DNA from: Amycolatopsis kentuckyensis | Lineage (GTDB): Bacteria > Actinomycetota > Actinomycetes > Mycobacteriales > Pseudonocardiaceae | NCBI RefSeq assembly: GCF_002155975.1 | Contig: NZ_MUMI01000154.1 | Coordinates: 1 to 33,933 of the forward strand | DNA length: 33,933 nucleotides | Direction of reading: 5' to 3' | Shown: in pieces, positions 23,729 to 32,157 of the stretch | Layout of the letters: every line of letters starts with the position of its first letter | How positions within the stretch are numbered: position 1 is the first letter of the stretch | Notes under the pieces: model-generated | Told to the model about the DNA's origin: nothing | What the model saw: only the letters and a program-made list of their open reading frames with translations | Database searches by the model: none | Made by a program: the position numbers and the translations under genes

Positions 23729-24253
23729 GTGACGGAACCGCGGGTACGACCGGACCCGGCCTTCGCGCTGCTCGGCCTGTACGAGACGGCCCTGCCGGAG
23801 GTCTACGGGTACCTGCTGTCCCGGTGCGGCGACCGCACGCTCGCCGAGGAACTGACGTCCGAGACGTTCCTCGGGGCGGTCGCCGCCTGTCGCAAGGAAT
23901 ACGCACCTCCAGTGAGCACCGGGTGGCTGATCGGCGTCGCCCGGCACAAGCTCGCCGACCACTGGCGGCGCAAAGAACGTGAGGAACGCGGACTGCGGCT
24001 GGTGCACGACAGTGCACCGGACGTCGAGGACCCGTGGGACGAGCGGCTCGACGCCCTGCGCGCGAGACAGGTGCTCGAAGCCCTCGGGCCACACCACCGG
24101 GCCGCGCTGACCCTGCGGTACGTCGACGGCCTCGGCGTCCCCGAGGTCGCCGGCCACCTGGGGCGCAGCGTGCACGCCACCGAGGCGTTGCTCGTCCGGG
24201 CCCGAGCCGCGTTCCGGCGCGCTTACGAGGAGAAGGAGGGTCGCGATGCCTGA
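23729..24253 (+). CDS. Short ECF-type RNA polymerase sigma factor
   Basis: A 174-residue ECF sigma factor. Region 2 includes SRCGDRTLAEELTSETFLG and GWLIGVARHKLADHWRRK. Region 4 is ALGPHHRAALTLRYVDGLG followed by a helix-turn-helix (VPEVAGHLGRSVHATEALL). No anti-sigma gene is adjacent: the next gene, overlapping by 8 bases, encodes a VOC protein. The GTG at 23729 has no well-spaced ribosome-binding site, while GACTAT lies 7-12 bases before it, which would suit a leaderless transcript. Two copies of AAATCCGG stand 23 bases apart just upstream. Confidence 0.87.
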   Translation: MTEPRVRPDPAFALLGLYETALPEVYGYLLSRCGDRTLAEELTSETFLGAVAACRKEYAPPVSTGWLIGVARHKLADHWRRKEREERGLRLVHDSAPDVEDPWDERLDALRARQVLEALGPHHRAALTLRYVDGLGVPEVAGHLGRSVHATEALLVRARAAFRRAYEEKEGRDA

Positions 24254-25124
24254 GCCTTTCGACGCGCTTCGCCGTCCCTCCGAGCGGGTCGCGCCCGACC
24301 CGGACTTCGCCGCCGAACTGCGCGACAACCTGCGTCGCGCCATCTTGAACGGAGCCGACATGACGACCACCGAGGCCCCCGCGGCCGCCGCCGAACTTCG
24401 CTCGCTGACGCCCTACCTGGCCGTGTCCGACGCCCGCGCCGCGCTCGACTTCTACGTCGAGGTCTTCGGCGCGACCCGCCGCGGCGAACCGATCCTGATG
24501 GACGACGGCCGGATCGGGCACGCGGAGCTGGCCATCGGCGACGCGGTGCTGATGCTCGCCGAGGAGTACCCGGAGATCGGGCACGTGGCGCCGCGCGAGG
24601 GCGGCGCGTCGGTGCGGGTCGAGGTACCGGACGTCGACGTTTCGGTGGCCCGCGCGCTGGAGCTGGGCGCGACGCTGATCCGCGAGGTGAGCGACTCGCC
24701 GTACGGCCGCGGCGGCTCGTTCCGCGACCCCTTCGGCCAGCGCTGGCTGGTCTCGCAGGCGGCGACGCCGGCCGCGGGACCGAAGCCCGCCCGGCACGGC
24801 GAGGCGATGTACTTCACGTTCCAGGTCCCGGAGGCCGAGCCGGCGAAGTCGTTCTACGCCGCGGTGCTGGGCTGGCAGTTCACGCCCGGCTCGACGTCGG
24901 ACGCGTGGGGGTTCGCGGGCCCGGGGCTCGAAGGCGGGTTGTGGGCCGGGGACCGTCAGGTCGGCTGGAAGCTGATGTACGCGGTCGACGACCTCGAATC
25001 GGCGTTGACGCGGGTGCGGGCGCAGGGCGGCCGGGCGGGCGAGGTCGAGAACCACCCGTACGGGACCACCGCGGACTGCACGGACAACCAGGGCATCGAG
25101 TTCTGGCTCTGGCAGAAGCCGTGA
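24246..25124 (+). CDS. Two-domain VOC protein with N-terminal sigma-linked peptide
   Basis: A 292-residue protein. Residues 50-170 and about 185-290 are two VOC (glyoxalase/bleomycin-resistance) domains, with ALDFYVEVFGAT and KSFYAAVLGWQF as their hallmark helices and GSFRDPFGQRW and GIEFWLWQKP as terminal strands. Residues 1-36 (MPEPFDALRRPSERVAPDPD, then FAAELRDNLRRA) are not part of VOC folds; they resemble a short helical segment often seen in proteins encoded next to ECF sigma factors. ATG 24246 overlaps the sigma stop by 8 bases; an in-frame ATG at 24360 would give a protein without this peptide. The stop abuts the convergent gene's stop. Confidence 0.87.
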   Translation: MPEPFDALRRPSERVAPDPDFAAELRDNLRRAILNGADMTTTEAPAAAAELRSLTPYLAVSDARAALDFYVEVFGATRRGEPILMDDGRIGHAELAIGDAVLMLAEEYPEIGHVAPREGGASVRVEVPDVDVSVARALELGATLIREVSDSPYGRGGSFRDPFGQRWLVSQAATPAAGPKPARHGEAMYFTFQVPEAEPAKSFYAAVLGWQFTPGSTSDAWGFAGPGLEGGLWAGDRQVGWKLMYAVDDLESALTRVRAQGGRAGEVENHPYGTTADCTDNQGIEFWLWQKP

Positions 25125-26879
25125 TCACTGGAGGGTGAACACGACGACGTCGTTCGACTCGACCTTGGTCAACGGCAGGCCGGCGGTCGGCCGCTGGAGG
25201 ATGCCCATGGCGCCCTCCATGGACTTCACGACGACGATCTTGCGGATGCCGTACCGCTTGAAGACGTCGATGCTGTGCTTGTCCGGGAAGGTGGCCGACG
25301 AGTCCTGCATGTCGTGGAACTGCGGCCCGTAGTTGCTGGCCGTGCCGTTGGCCGTCGTCGGGAAGCCCTCGGTGGACCACAGCTGGTACTTGAAGTTGCT
25401 CCACAGGTCCATCGGCAGCAGCGCGATCGGTTCCTTCGTGCTCGTGAACACCTGCTTGACGTCCGGCGGGATCCCGGGGTTCTCGACCTGCTGCCAGCGC
25501 GGGATGCCTTCGAGCAACGCGAAGAAGGCCGGGAACATCATGTAGAACGCGATGACCTGCGTGGCCATCCGGGTGTGCTCGTCGATGAACCGGTAGAGCC
25601 GGGTGACCAGGCCGCCCGCGGAGATCGCCAGGCCGAGGGTGACCCAGATGATCATCCGGCCCGGGGTGCGCATGGCGTCCCAGCCGGGCAGGAAGTTCCA
25701 GAACAGCCAGTAGAGGCCGCCGCCGAGGAACGTCGTGCCGAGCGAGAGCAGGACGTTGAAGCCGATGAACACGCCGAGGAAAACCCGGACCCGCCAGGTC
25801 CAGGCGCTGAAGAACAGGCCCGCGATCCCCAGCACGGTGACCGCGAGACCGGGGAACAGCAGCATCTCGCCGACGCCGTCCTGCGGGAGCACGGCCTCGT
25901 TGTTGAAGGCCGTTTCCAGCCACAGCCAGGTCTCGTACGGCGCGGTCCACAGGCCGTTGACCGGCGGCGAGAAGACTTCGACTTCTTTCCAGGTGCGCGT
26001 GAAGCCGTACTCCGAGCGCACCCGCAGGAACGGCACCACCAGCCAGTAGACGATGCCGAGGAACGCGACCACGCCGACGACGTTCGCGATGATCATCCGG
26101 CGGCCCAGGCGCCAGGCGTAGAGCGCGATCGCGATCCCGACCAGGGCCATCAGGTAGACGAAGGGCAGCCCGATCGCCCACCCGATGCTGACCTGCCAGG
26201 CGGCGATCAGCCAGCCGGCGACGACCCACCGCGGCTTGGTCTCGCCGCGCTCCCCGCGGAAGGTGAAGCCGTGCCCCTTGGCGAGCGCCCACAGGGCCAG
26301 CGCGATCCCGCCGGTGGAGAGGACGTTGAGGTGCGCGATGTGGCTGAGCCGCCACGGCGCCCACGCCCACACGACGCCGGCGAGCAGCGCGCCCTGCCAG
26401 TTGCTGCCGAGCTGCTTGACCAGCAGGTACGCGCCGGCGAAGGCGAGCGCGAAGCAGAACACGAAGAGGAGGTTGTAGAGGAAGACGTTGTTGTACTGGC
26501 CGTCGCCTGCGAAGACGCTGAAAGGGACGTAGCCGAGGAGCGTCTCGCCGAACGCATAGTTGTCGACCGCGGGGTAGAACTGGTTCGACGTCCAGAAGTC
26601 GCCGCCGTGGGTCAGCCAGTGGTGCTGCCAGCCGAGCTCCCACACCCACAGCAGCGGATCGCCGAGCCCGCCGGTGAGCAAGGACTTCGGGTGCGTGACG
26701 ATCCGGTGGTTGAAGACCATCGAAATCGCCAGGCCGACATAGAAGGCGATCAAGCCTTCGCTGATGAGCAGCCGGCCGAGCCAGAGCGCGGCCTTCCGTG
26801 GCTCGAACCGGCGACCGGACGCCCGCGGCGCCTCCTCGGCAGGCGGCGAAACGGTTTCCTCGGCCGTGGCTCCTTCCAC
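25125..26879 (-). CDS. Polytopic GT-C-like membrane protein
   Basis: A 584-residue protein with about 11-12 membrane helices from residue 35 to about 440, then a soluble C-terminal domain of about 140 residues. The first external loop carries acidic and aromatic residues (ELGWQHHWLTHGGDFWTSNQ), the sort of site seen in lipid-linked-sugar GT-C transferases. AWAPWRLSHIAHLNVLSTGG and WDAMRTPGRMIIWVTLG also fit that class. Exact family and substrate are unknown. I chose GTG 26879, preceded by AAGGGG at six bases; an in-frame GTG eight codons upstream is possible. The C-terminal stop is directly adjacent to the stop of the convergent VOC gene. Confidence 0.72.
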   Translation of the reverse strand: MEGATAEETVSPPAEEAPRASGRRFEPRKAALWLGRLLISEGLIAFYVGLAISMVFNHRIVTHPKSLLTGGLGDPLLWVWELGWQHHWLTHGGDFWTSNQFYPAVDNYAFGETLLGYVPFSVFAGDGQYNNVFLYNLLFVFCFALAFAGAYLLVKQLGSNWQGALLAGVVWAWAPWRLSHIAHLNVLSTGGIALALWALAKGHGFTFRGERGETKPRWVVAGWLIAAWQVSIGWAIGLPFVYLMALVGIAIALYAWRLGRRMIIANVVGVVAFLGIVYWLVVPFLRVRSEYGFTRTWKEVEVFSPPVNGLWTAPYETWLWLETAFNNEAVLPQDGVGEMLLFPGLAVTVLGIAGLFFSAWTWRVRVFLGVFIGFNVLLSLGTTFLGGGLYWLFWNFLPGWDAMRTPGRMIIWVTLGLAISAGGLVTRLYRFIDEHTRMATQVIAFYMMFPAFFALLEGIPRWQQVENPGIPPDVKQVFTSTKEPIALLPMDLWSNFKYQLWSTEGFPTTANGTASNYGPQFHDMQDSSATFPDKHSIDVFKRYGIRKIVVVKSMEGAMGILQRPTAGLPLTKVESNDVVVFTLQ

Positions 26880-26934
26880 GTCCAGCCCCCTTAGCACTTG
26901 GTTTGGGGGCAGCCTACCTGCGCAGCTCCGAGCC

Positions 26935-28701
26935 CTAACGGCCCGCCGCGTACCCCTGCATGCCGCGGGCGTTGGCCGCCGCCCGGAGGAGGCCGTCGGC
27001 GCGGGAGACCGCCGAGAGGCGGCCCAGTGCCCAGTCGCCCGCGTCGACCAGCTCGTGGCCCCGGTCGCGGAGGGCGTCCAAAGTGGACCTGCCGAGGCGG
27101 GACTCCACCACCAGCTCGCGCGGGTTCCACGAGCGCGGGTAGAACGAGCTCGGGAACGCCGTCGTGTGCCAGGCGGGCGCATCGATCGATTCCTGGAGGT
27201 TCATGCCGCCGTACACGTGGGCCAGCCAGAAGCACAGCTGCCACTGGTCCTGCTGGTCGCCGCCCGGGGTGCCGAAGGCCAGCGCCGGGACGCCGTCGCG
27301 CAGCGCCAGGGACGGGGAGAGCGTGATGCGGGGGCGCTTGCGCGGCTGCAGGGAGTTCGGCAGGCCCTGCTCCAGCCAGAACATCTGGCCGCGGGAATCC
27401 AGGCAGAAGCCCAGCGACGGGATCGTCGGGCTCGACTGCAGCCAGCCGCCCGAGGGGGTCAGGGACACCAGGTTGCCCGCCGCGTCGACGACGTCGAGGT
27501 GGACGGTGTCGCCGCGGGTCTGGCCCTGGGGGCCGACCGTGGGCTCGCCCGTCGCGCCGTCGCCCGCTTCGATGCCCTGCAGCGAGTCCAGGATGGCCGG
27601 GAGCCGCGCCGGGCCGCGGGCGTCGCCCGGGCGGAGCAACTCGGACGCCGTGTCCGTGATCAGGGCACGCCGGGCGTCCGTGTACGACGCCGAAAGCAGC
27701 ACGTCCAAGGGCACGTCGGTGTCGCCGTACCAGGCCTCGCGGTCCGCGAAGGCCAGCTTCGCCGCTTCGGTCGCCAGGTGGACCGTGCGCTCCGACGGGA
27801 CGCCATCCACATACGACAGCTCGTCGCGGAAGCCGTGCAGGAGCAGCGCCTGTTGCAGCAGCGCCGGTCCCTGGGTCCAGCCGCCCAGCTTGACCAGGCG
27901 CCAGTCGTCGACGTCGACGAACGCCGGTTCCTCGTACGACGCCGACCACGACGCCAGGTCGTCGCCGGTCAGCAGGCCCGCGTGGTCGCGGCCGGAGTCG
28001 TCGCGGAACGCGGTCCGGCTGAACGAATCGATCTCTTCGGCGACGAACCCCTGTGCCCAGGCACGACGGCCCGCGTCGAGCTGCGCTTCGCGGCCGGAGA
28101 CGGACTCCGCCTCGCGCAGCAGCCGCTCCCAGGTGTCCGCCAGCGCCGGGTTCCGGTGCAGGCCGGACGCGGGCCTGCCGTCCGGCATCCAGAGCGCCGC
28201 CGACGTCGGCCAGTGCTCGGTGAACAGGCGGGACACGGCGCTGATCGTGTCGCCGACCCGCGACACCAGCGGGACGCCGTTGCGCGCGTAGCCGATCGCG
28301 TACTTCAGCACCTCGCGAAGCGACTTCGTGCCGTAGTCGCGAAGCAGCAGGAGCCACGCGTCCCAGGCGCCCGGGACAGTGGCCGGGAGCAGGCCGCTGC
28401 CCGGGATCAGGTCCAGGCCCAGCGACGCGAAATGCGCAGCGGTGGCCCCCGCGGGCGACGGGCCTTGGCCGGCCAGCGCCCGCGGGGTCGGGTCGTCCGC
28501 CGTCACGAAGAGGCCGGGCACCTGGCCGGCCGGGCCGCACAGGTGCGGCTCGGCGACCTGCAGGACGAAGCCGGCGGCGACCGCCGCGTCGAACGCGTTG
28601 CCGCCGTCCTCCAGCACCGCCATCCCGGTGGCCGAAGCCAGCCAGTGCGTCGATGCCACCATCCCGAAGGTGCCGGTCAGCTCCGGCCTCGTCGTGAACA
28701 T
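26935..28701 (-). CDS. Gamma-glutamyltransferase family protein
   Basis: A 588-residue Ntn-hydrolase of the gamma-glutamyltransferase family. Seen: MVASTHWLASATGMAVLEDG and GGNAFDAAVAAGFVL near the N-terminus, then LCGPAGQVPGLFV. The probable autocatalytic nucleophile is Thr399 in GDTVHLDVVD, followed by NLVSLTPSGG. The family becomes a heterodimer after cleavage before that Thr and transfers or hydrolyses gamma-glutamyl groups. There is no signal peptide, unlike classical periplasmic GGT, so it is probably cytoplasmic. A variant in glutathione-free actinobacteria may act on other acyl-peptides; substrate unknown. It ends 55 bases before the start of the GT-C-like gene on the same strand. Confidence 0.87.
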   Translation of the reverse strand: MFTTRPELTGTFGMVASTHWLASATGMAVLEDGGNAFDAAVAAGFVLQVAEPHLCGPAGQVPGLFVTADDPTPRALAGQGPSPAGATAAHFASLGLDLIPGSGLLPATVPGAWDAWLLLLRDYGTKSLREVLKYAIGYARNGVPLVSRVGDTISAVSRLFTEHWPTSAALWMPDGRPASGLHRNPALADTWERLLREAESVSGREAQLDAGRRAWAQGFVAEEIDSFSRTAFRDDSGRDHAGLLTGDDLASWSASYEEPAFVDVDDWRLVKLGGWTQGPALLQQALLLHGFRDELSYVDGVPSERTVHLATEAAKLAFADREAWYGDTDVPLDVLLSASYTDARRALITDTASELLRPGDARGPARLPAILDSLQGIEAGDGATGEPTVGPQGQTRGDTVHLDVVDAAGNLVSLTPSGGWLQSSPTIPSLGFCLDSRGQMFWLEQGLPNSLQPRKRPRITLSPSLALRDGVPALAFGTPGGDQQDQWQLCFWLAHVYGGMNLQESIDAPAWHTTAFPSSFYPRSWNPRELVVESRLGRSTLDALRDRGHELVDAGDWALGRLSAVSRADGLLRAAANARGMQGYAAGR

Positions 28702-28731
28702 GCCCCGATAGTACGCATTGCTAAGGAACTT

Positions 28732-29148
28732 CTACCAGGACGCGGGACGCTTCCGCTCCGGCTCGTACGGCTGCGTGATGATTTCCATCCCGTTGCCGCC
28801 GGGATCGAGGAAATAGACGCCACGGCCACCGTGGTTGTGGTTGATTTCGCCGACCTGCTTCCCCATCGGGTCGGCGTGGTAGGTCACGCCGGTTTCGACG
28901 AGCCGCGCGAAGACGGCGTCGAAGTCGTCCTCCGGGATCAGGAAGCAGTAGTGCTGCAGGCGCAGGTCCTCTTCGGGGATGGTCGCGAAGTCCAGCCGGA
29001 CGCCGTTGCGCGTCTCGACGGGGACGAACGGGCCCCATTCCTCCCCGACTTCGAGGCCGAGCAGGTTCGCCAGGAATTCGGCGGATTCCCGGTTGTTCCG
29101 GGACGGGACGATCAGATGGTTCAATTCAACGGAAACGGAAACCGACAC
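28732..29148 (-). CDS. Single-domain VOC (glyoxalase-like) protein
   Basis: A 138-residue metal-dependent VOC protein. The three expected ligands are visible: His11 in LNHLIVP, His66 in LQHYCFLI, and Glu122 in GNGMEIITQPY. The DPGGNG segment is canonical. Function in the superfamily ranges from isomerases and dioxygenases to resistance proteins, and cannot be set here. It starts with GTG at 29148, with GGAGG ten bases upstream. It lies 30 bases before the gamma-glutamyltransferase-family gene on the same strand. The 99-base gap to the dehydrogenase gene upstream holds no evident signal. Confidence 0.85.
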   Translation of the reverse strand: MSVSVSVELNHLIVPSRNNRESAEFLANLLGLEVGEEWGPFVPVETRNGVRLDFATIPEEDLRLQHYCFLIPEDDFDAVFARLVETGVTYHADPMGKQVGEINHNHGGRGVYFLDPGGNGMEIITQPYEPERKRPASW

Positions 29149-29247
29149 GGTTGAAATGCCTCCAGGGCACTCCCGCCACCTCCATGCCTCACCCAGCCGG
29201 TGACCGACACGCGATGCCGTGCCGCCAGCTTAACCAAGATCAGGTCC

Positions 29248-30552
29248 TCACGAAACCTTGATTCGCGCCGCCGCCCGCGGCCGCCCGACGCCCTGCCAGG
29301 ACAGCCCGGCGTCGACGATCACCCGCGGGTCGAGCAGGTTGCGCGTGTCGACGACGTCGATGCCCTCCATGAGCTCGGCCATCGCCGCCCAGTCGAGGTG
29401 CTTGAACTCCGCCCACTCGGTCAGCACGACGACGGCGTCCGCGTCCTTCGCGACCAGGTAGGGGTCGTCGACGACGGTCATCCCGGCGATCTCGCCGTCG
29501 ACCGCCGGGTCGTAGGCGATCAGCTCCGCACCCAGCGCGCACAGCACCGACGAGACGGCGAGCGCGGGCGAGTCGCGCAGGTCGTTCGTGCCCGCCTTGA
29601 AGGCCAGGCCCAGTACGCCGATCCGGGCGCCGGCCAGCGTCCCGCCGACCGCGCCGGCGATCTTCGCGACGATCCGGTCGCGCTGGGCGAGGTTCTCGTC
29701 GATGGCGGAGGTCAGCATGGTGAAGTCGTAGTTCACCGACTCGGCCACCTTGACCAGGGCGCTGGTGTCCTTCGGCAGGCACGAACCACCCCAGCCCGGG
29801 CCGGGCTTGAGGAACGTCCGCCCGATGCGCCGGTCGTAGCCCATGCCCTCGGTGACCAGGTCGATGTCCGCGCCGAGCCGTTCGCACAGCTCGGCGATCG
29901 AGTTGACGTAGGAGAGCTTCAGCGCGAGGTAGCAGTTCGCGGCGTACTTGACGAGCTCCGCGCTGGCCGCGTCGGCGACGACGACCGGCGCGTCGAGCTC
30001 GGCGTACAGCTCGCCGACCCAGCGCGCGGCCGCGAGGTCGTCCGAGCCGACGACGATCCGGTCCGGGCCGAGGAAGTCCGCGACCGCGGTGCCTTCGCGG
30101 AGGAACTCGGGGTTCGACACCACCGGCACGTCGGTGCGGCCGACCAGCGCCCGGATCCGCTTCGACGTGCCGACCGGCACGGTCGACTTGGTGACCAGCG
30201 CGCAGCCGGCGGGCAGGACGTCGCCGATCTCGGCCGTCACCGCCTCGACCGCGCGCAGGTCCGCGGAGCCGCCGGCCCCCATCGGCGTCGGCACGCAGAG
30301 GAACACCGCCTGCGCGTGCCGGACCGCGTCCCGCGCGCCGACGACGAACTGGAGGCGCCCGGCCGCGATCCCGCGGTGCACCAGGTCGGCGAGCCCGGGT
30401 TCGAGGATGTCGACGCGGCCGGCCGCGAGCCGGGCCACCTTGACGCGGTCGACGTCCACGCAGGTGACGAAATGCCCGAGACCGGCCAGGCAGGCCCCCG
30501 TGGTCAAGCCGACGTATCCGGTTCCTACCACCACGATCCGAGCTGGCGTCAT
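29248..30552 (-). CDS. ugd: UDP-glucose 6-dehydrogenase
   Basis: A 434-residue UDP-glucose/GDP-mannose dehydrogenase that oxidises UDP-glucose to UDP-glucuronate with two NAD+. The N-terminal Rossmann fold starts IVVVGTGYVGLTTGACLAG (6-24). STVPVGTS (123-130) and NPEFLREGTAV (147-157) are family signatures. Lys204 lies in LVKYAANCYLALKLSY. The catalytic Cys258 sits in GWGGSCLPKDTSAL. The C-terminal domain carries LGLAFKAGTNDLRDSPA. Length and motifs are normal. GDP-mannose dehydrogenase is the main alternative. UDP-glucuronate would feed acidic envelope glycans. Start ATG at 30552. Confidence 0.93.
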   Translation of the reverse strand: MTPARIVVVGTGYVGLTTGACLAGLGHFVTCVDVDRVKVARLAAGRVDILEPGLADLVHRGIAAGRLQFVVGARDAVRHAQAVFLCVPTPMGAGGSADLRAVEAVTAEIGDVLPAGCALVTKSTVPVGTSKRIRALVGRTDVPVVSNPEFLREGTAVADFLGPDRIVVGSDDLAAARWVGELYAELDAPVVVADAASAELVKYAANCYLALKLSYVNSIAELCERLGADIDLVTEGMGYDRRIGRTFLKPGPGWGGSCLPKDTSALVKVAESVNYDFTMLTSAIDENLAQRDRIVAKIAGAVGGTLAGARIGVLGLAFKAGTNDLRDSPALAVSSVLCALGAELIAYDPAVDGEIAGMTVVDDPYLVAKDADAVVVLTEWAEFKHLDWAAMAELMEGIDVVDTRNLLDPRVIVDAGLSWQGVGRPRAAARIKVS

Positions 30553-30696
30553 GCTGCTGAAGGTCTCAGCCGGACGTGACCACCGCGCTAACGGAAACAG
30601 TCGCGCCCGGGAGCGGTGAGCGAAGACACGAACGCCGCGCATGCGAACGAGCGTTAACCTGTCTCCGCGAACGTGAAGACGAAGGGAACGGCACAG

Positions 30697-31455
30697 ATGC
30701 AGATCAACGGCACCGCGGCGCTCGTCACCGGCGGCGCGTCCGGCCTCGGCGGGGCCACCGCGAAGGCCCTCGCCGCCAAGGGCGCGCGGGTGTTCGCGCT
30801 GGACCTGGCGTCGTCCATCGAGAAGGCCGAGCAGGTCGACGGCATCACCTACGTCGAGGCCGACGTCACCGACGTCGAGCAGGTCGAGGCCGCCGTCGCG
30901 ACCGCGGCCGGCTCCGGCGTGCCGCTGCGGACCGTGGTGAACTGCGCCGGCATCGGGCCGTCCGCGCGGATCCTGTCCAAGAAGGGCCGCCACGACCTCG
31001 CGCTGTACGCGAAGGTCATCCAGATCAACCTGATCGGGACGTTCAACGTGCTGACGATCGCGTCGGAAGCGATCGCGAAGACCGAGCCCCTCGAGGACGA
31101 CGCCCGCGGCGTCATCATCAACACCGCCTCCATCGCGGCCTTCGACGGCCAGATCGGGCAGGTCGCCTACTCGTCGTCCAAGGGCGGCGTCGTCGGCATG
31201 ACGCTCCCGGCGGCCCGCGACCTGGCTTCGCACGGCATCCGCGTGCTGACCATCGCGCCCGGCATCGTCGACACCCCGATGCTCGCCACCGTCAGCGACG
31301 ACTTCCGCGCGTCGCTCGCCGCGGGCGTCCCGTTCCCGAAGCGGCTCGCGCGGCCGGACGAGTACGCGCAGCTCGCGCTGTCGCTGATCGACCACGACTA
31401 CCTGAACGGCGAGGTGGTCCGCATGGACGGCTCGCTCCGCATGGCCCCGCGCTGA
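30697..31455 (+). CDS. Short-chain dehydrogenase/reductase
   Basis: A 252-residue classical SDR. TGGASGLG (11-18) binds NAD(P), Asp36 at the end of the second strand suggests NAD preference, and NCAGIG is at 82-87. The catalytic set is Asn111, Ser145, Tyr158 and Lys162 (NTASIAAFDGQIGQVAYSSSK). It resembles the HSD10/3-hydroxyacyl-CoA dehydrogenase type II group, so beta-oxidation of acyl-CoA is a reasonable guess. The ATG at 30697 has AAGGGAA about 9 bases upstream; a GTG eight codons earlier is less likely. It is divergent from the UDP-glucose dehydrogenase gene across 144 bases. Confidence 0.92.
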   Translation: MQINGTAALVTGGASGLGGATAKALAAKGARVFALDLASSIEKAEQVDGITYVEADVTDVEQVEAAVATAAGSGVPLRTVVNCAGIGPSARILSKKGRHDLALYAKVIQINLIGTFNVLTIASEAIAKTEPLEDDARGVIINTASIAAFDGQIGQVAYSSSKGGVVGMTLPAARDLASHGIRVLTIAPGIVDTPMLATVSDDFRASLAAGVPFPKRLARPDEYAQLALSLIDHDYLNGEVVRMDGSLRMAPR

Positions 31456-31460
31456 TGCCG

Positions 31461-31493
31461 GGGGCGGCACTTTCCTCCCGAAAGTGCCGCCCC
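31461..31493. terminator. Bidirectional intrinsic terminator between convergent genes
   Basis: Arms GGGGCGGCACTTTC and GAAAGTGCCGCCCC pair perfectly over 14 bp with a 5-base loop. It lies exactly between the SDR stop (31455) and the methyltransferase stop (31498), where it can serve both strands. No T-tract is present on either side. Confidence 0.85.
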
Positions 31494-31497
31494 ACGG

Positions 31498-32151
31498 TCA
31501 GCGGGTCAGCCGGACTTCCAGGCCGATGCCGTCGGCCGTGACCGAGCAGCCGCCGAACGCGCTTTCCGCGGCCAGCGCCTCGAACTGCTCCCGCGTGAAC
31601 GCCCGGCGCCGCAGCCAGCCCAGCGTCTGCCGGATGGTGAAGCTGCTGACCGCGCCCACGTTCATCCCGGCGACGTCACGCCGGATGTCGCCGGCGGTGG
31701 CCTCGTGGTTCAGGTCGTGGATCACCGCGAACCCGCCCGGGCGCAGCAGCCGGTGCATTTCGTTCAGCGCCGTCACCGGCTGCCGGAAGTTCTTGAACGC
31801 GGCCTGGCAGACCAGGTAGTCGAACGAACCGGACTCGAACGGCGCCTGCGTGATGTCGCCCTGCCGGAAGTCGACGTCGAGCCCCGCGCCGTTTTCCCGC
31901 GCGATCTCCACCATGGTGTGGCTGATGTCGAGCCCGGTGACGCGGAAGCCGCGCTTCGCCAGCTCCACGGCGAAGAAGCCCGGGCCGGGCGCCACCTCCA
32001 GGACTTCGGCGCCTTCGGGCCAGCCCGCCGTGACCTCGGCGGCCTGCCGCCGGTACTGCACGAGCTGGGCCTCGGTGCCGCGGTTCTTGGCGTACCAGCG
32101 GGCCTGGAAGCCCTCCATCTCGGGCACCTTGTGCTTGCGGGTCGTCTCCAT
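31498..32151 (-). CDS. Class I SAM-dependent methyltransferase (Methyltransf_11 type)
   Basis: A 217-residue Rossmann methyltransferase. Motif I is LEVAPGPGFF (51-60), the acidic strand end GLDIS gives Asp75, and QGDITQAPF and DYLVCQAAFKNF are the next motifs. LRPGGFAVIHDLN is the terminal strand. The substrate is not predictable; small lipophilic or aromatic acceptors are common in this group. It starts seven bases after the PadR gene stop on the same strand, with a GGTAGGAA site before the ATG, so the two form one operon and PadR probably controls it. Confidence 0.88.
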   Translation of the reverse strand: METTRKHKVPEMEGFQARWYAKNRGTEAQLVQYRRQAAEVTAGWPEGAEVLEVAPGPGFFAVELAKRGFRVTGLDISHTMVEIARENGAGLDVDFRQGDITQAPFESGSFDYLVCQAAFKNFRQPVTALNEMHRLLRPGGFAVIHDLNHEATAGDIRRDVAGMNVGAVSSFTIRQTLGWLRRRAFTREQFEALAAESAFGGCSVTADGIGLEVRLTR

Positions 32152-32157
32152 CGGTTC

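Noticed and set aside
26764-29154. 796-codon plus-strand frame opposite the gamma-glutamyltransferase-family and VOC genes
   Set aside because: A shadow of recognised minus-strand genes; no domain and typical high-GC antisense composition.
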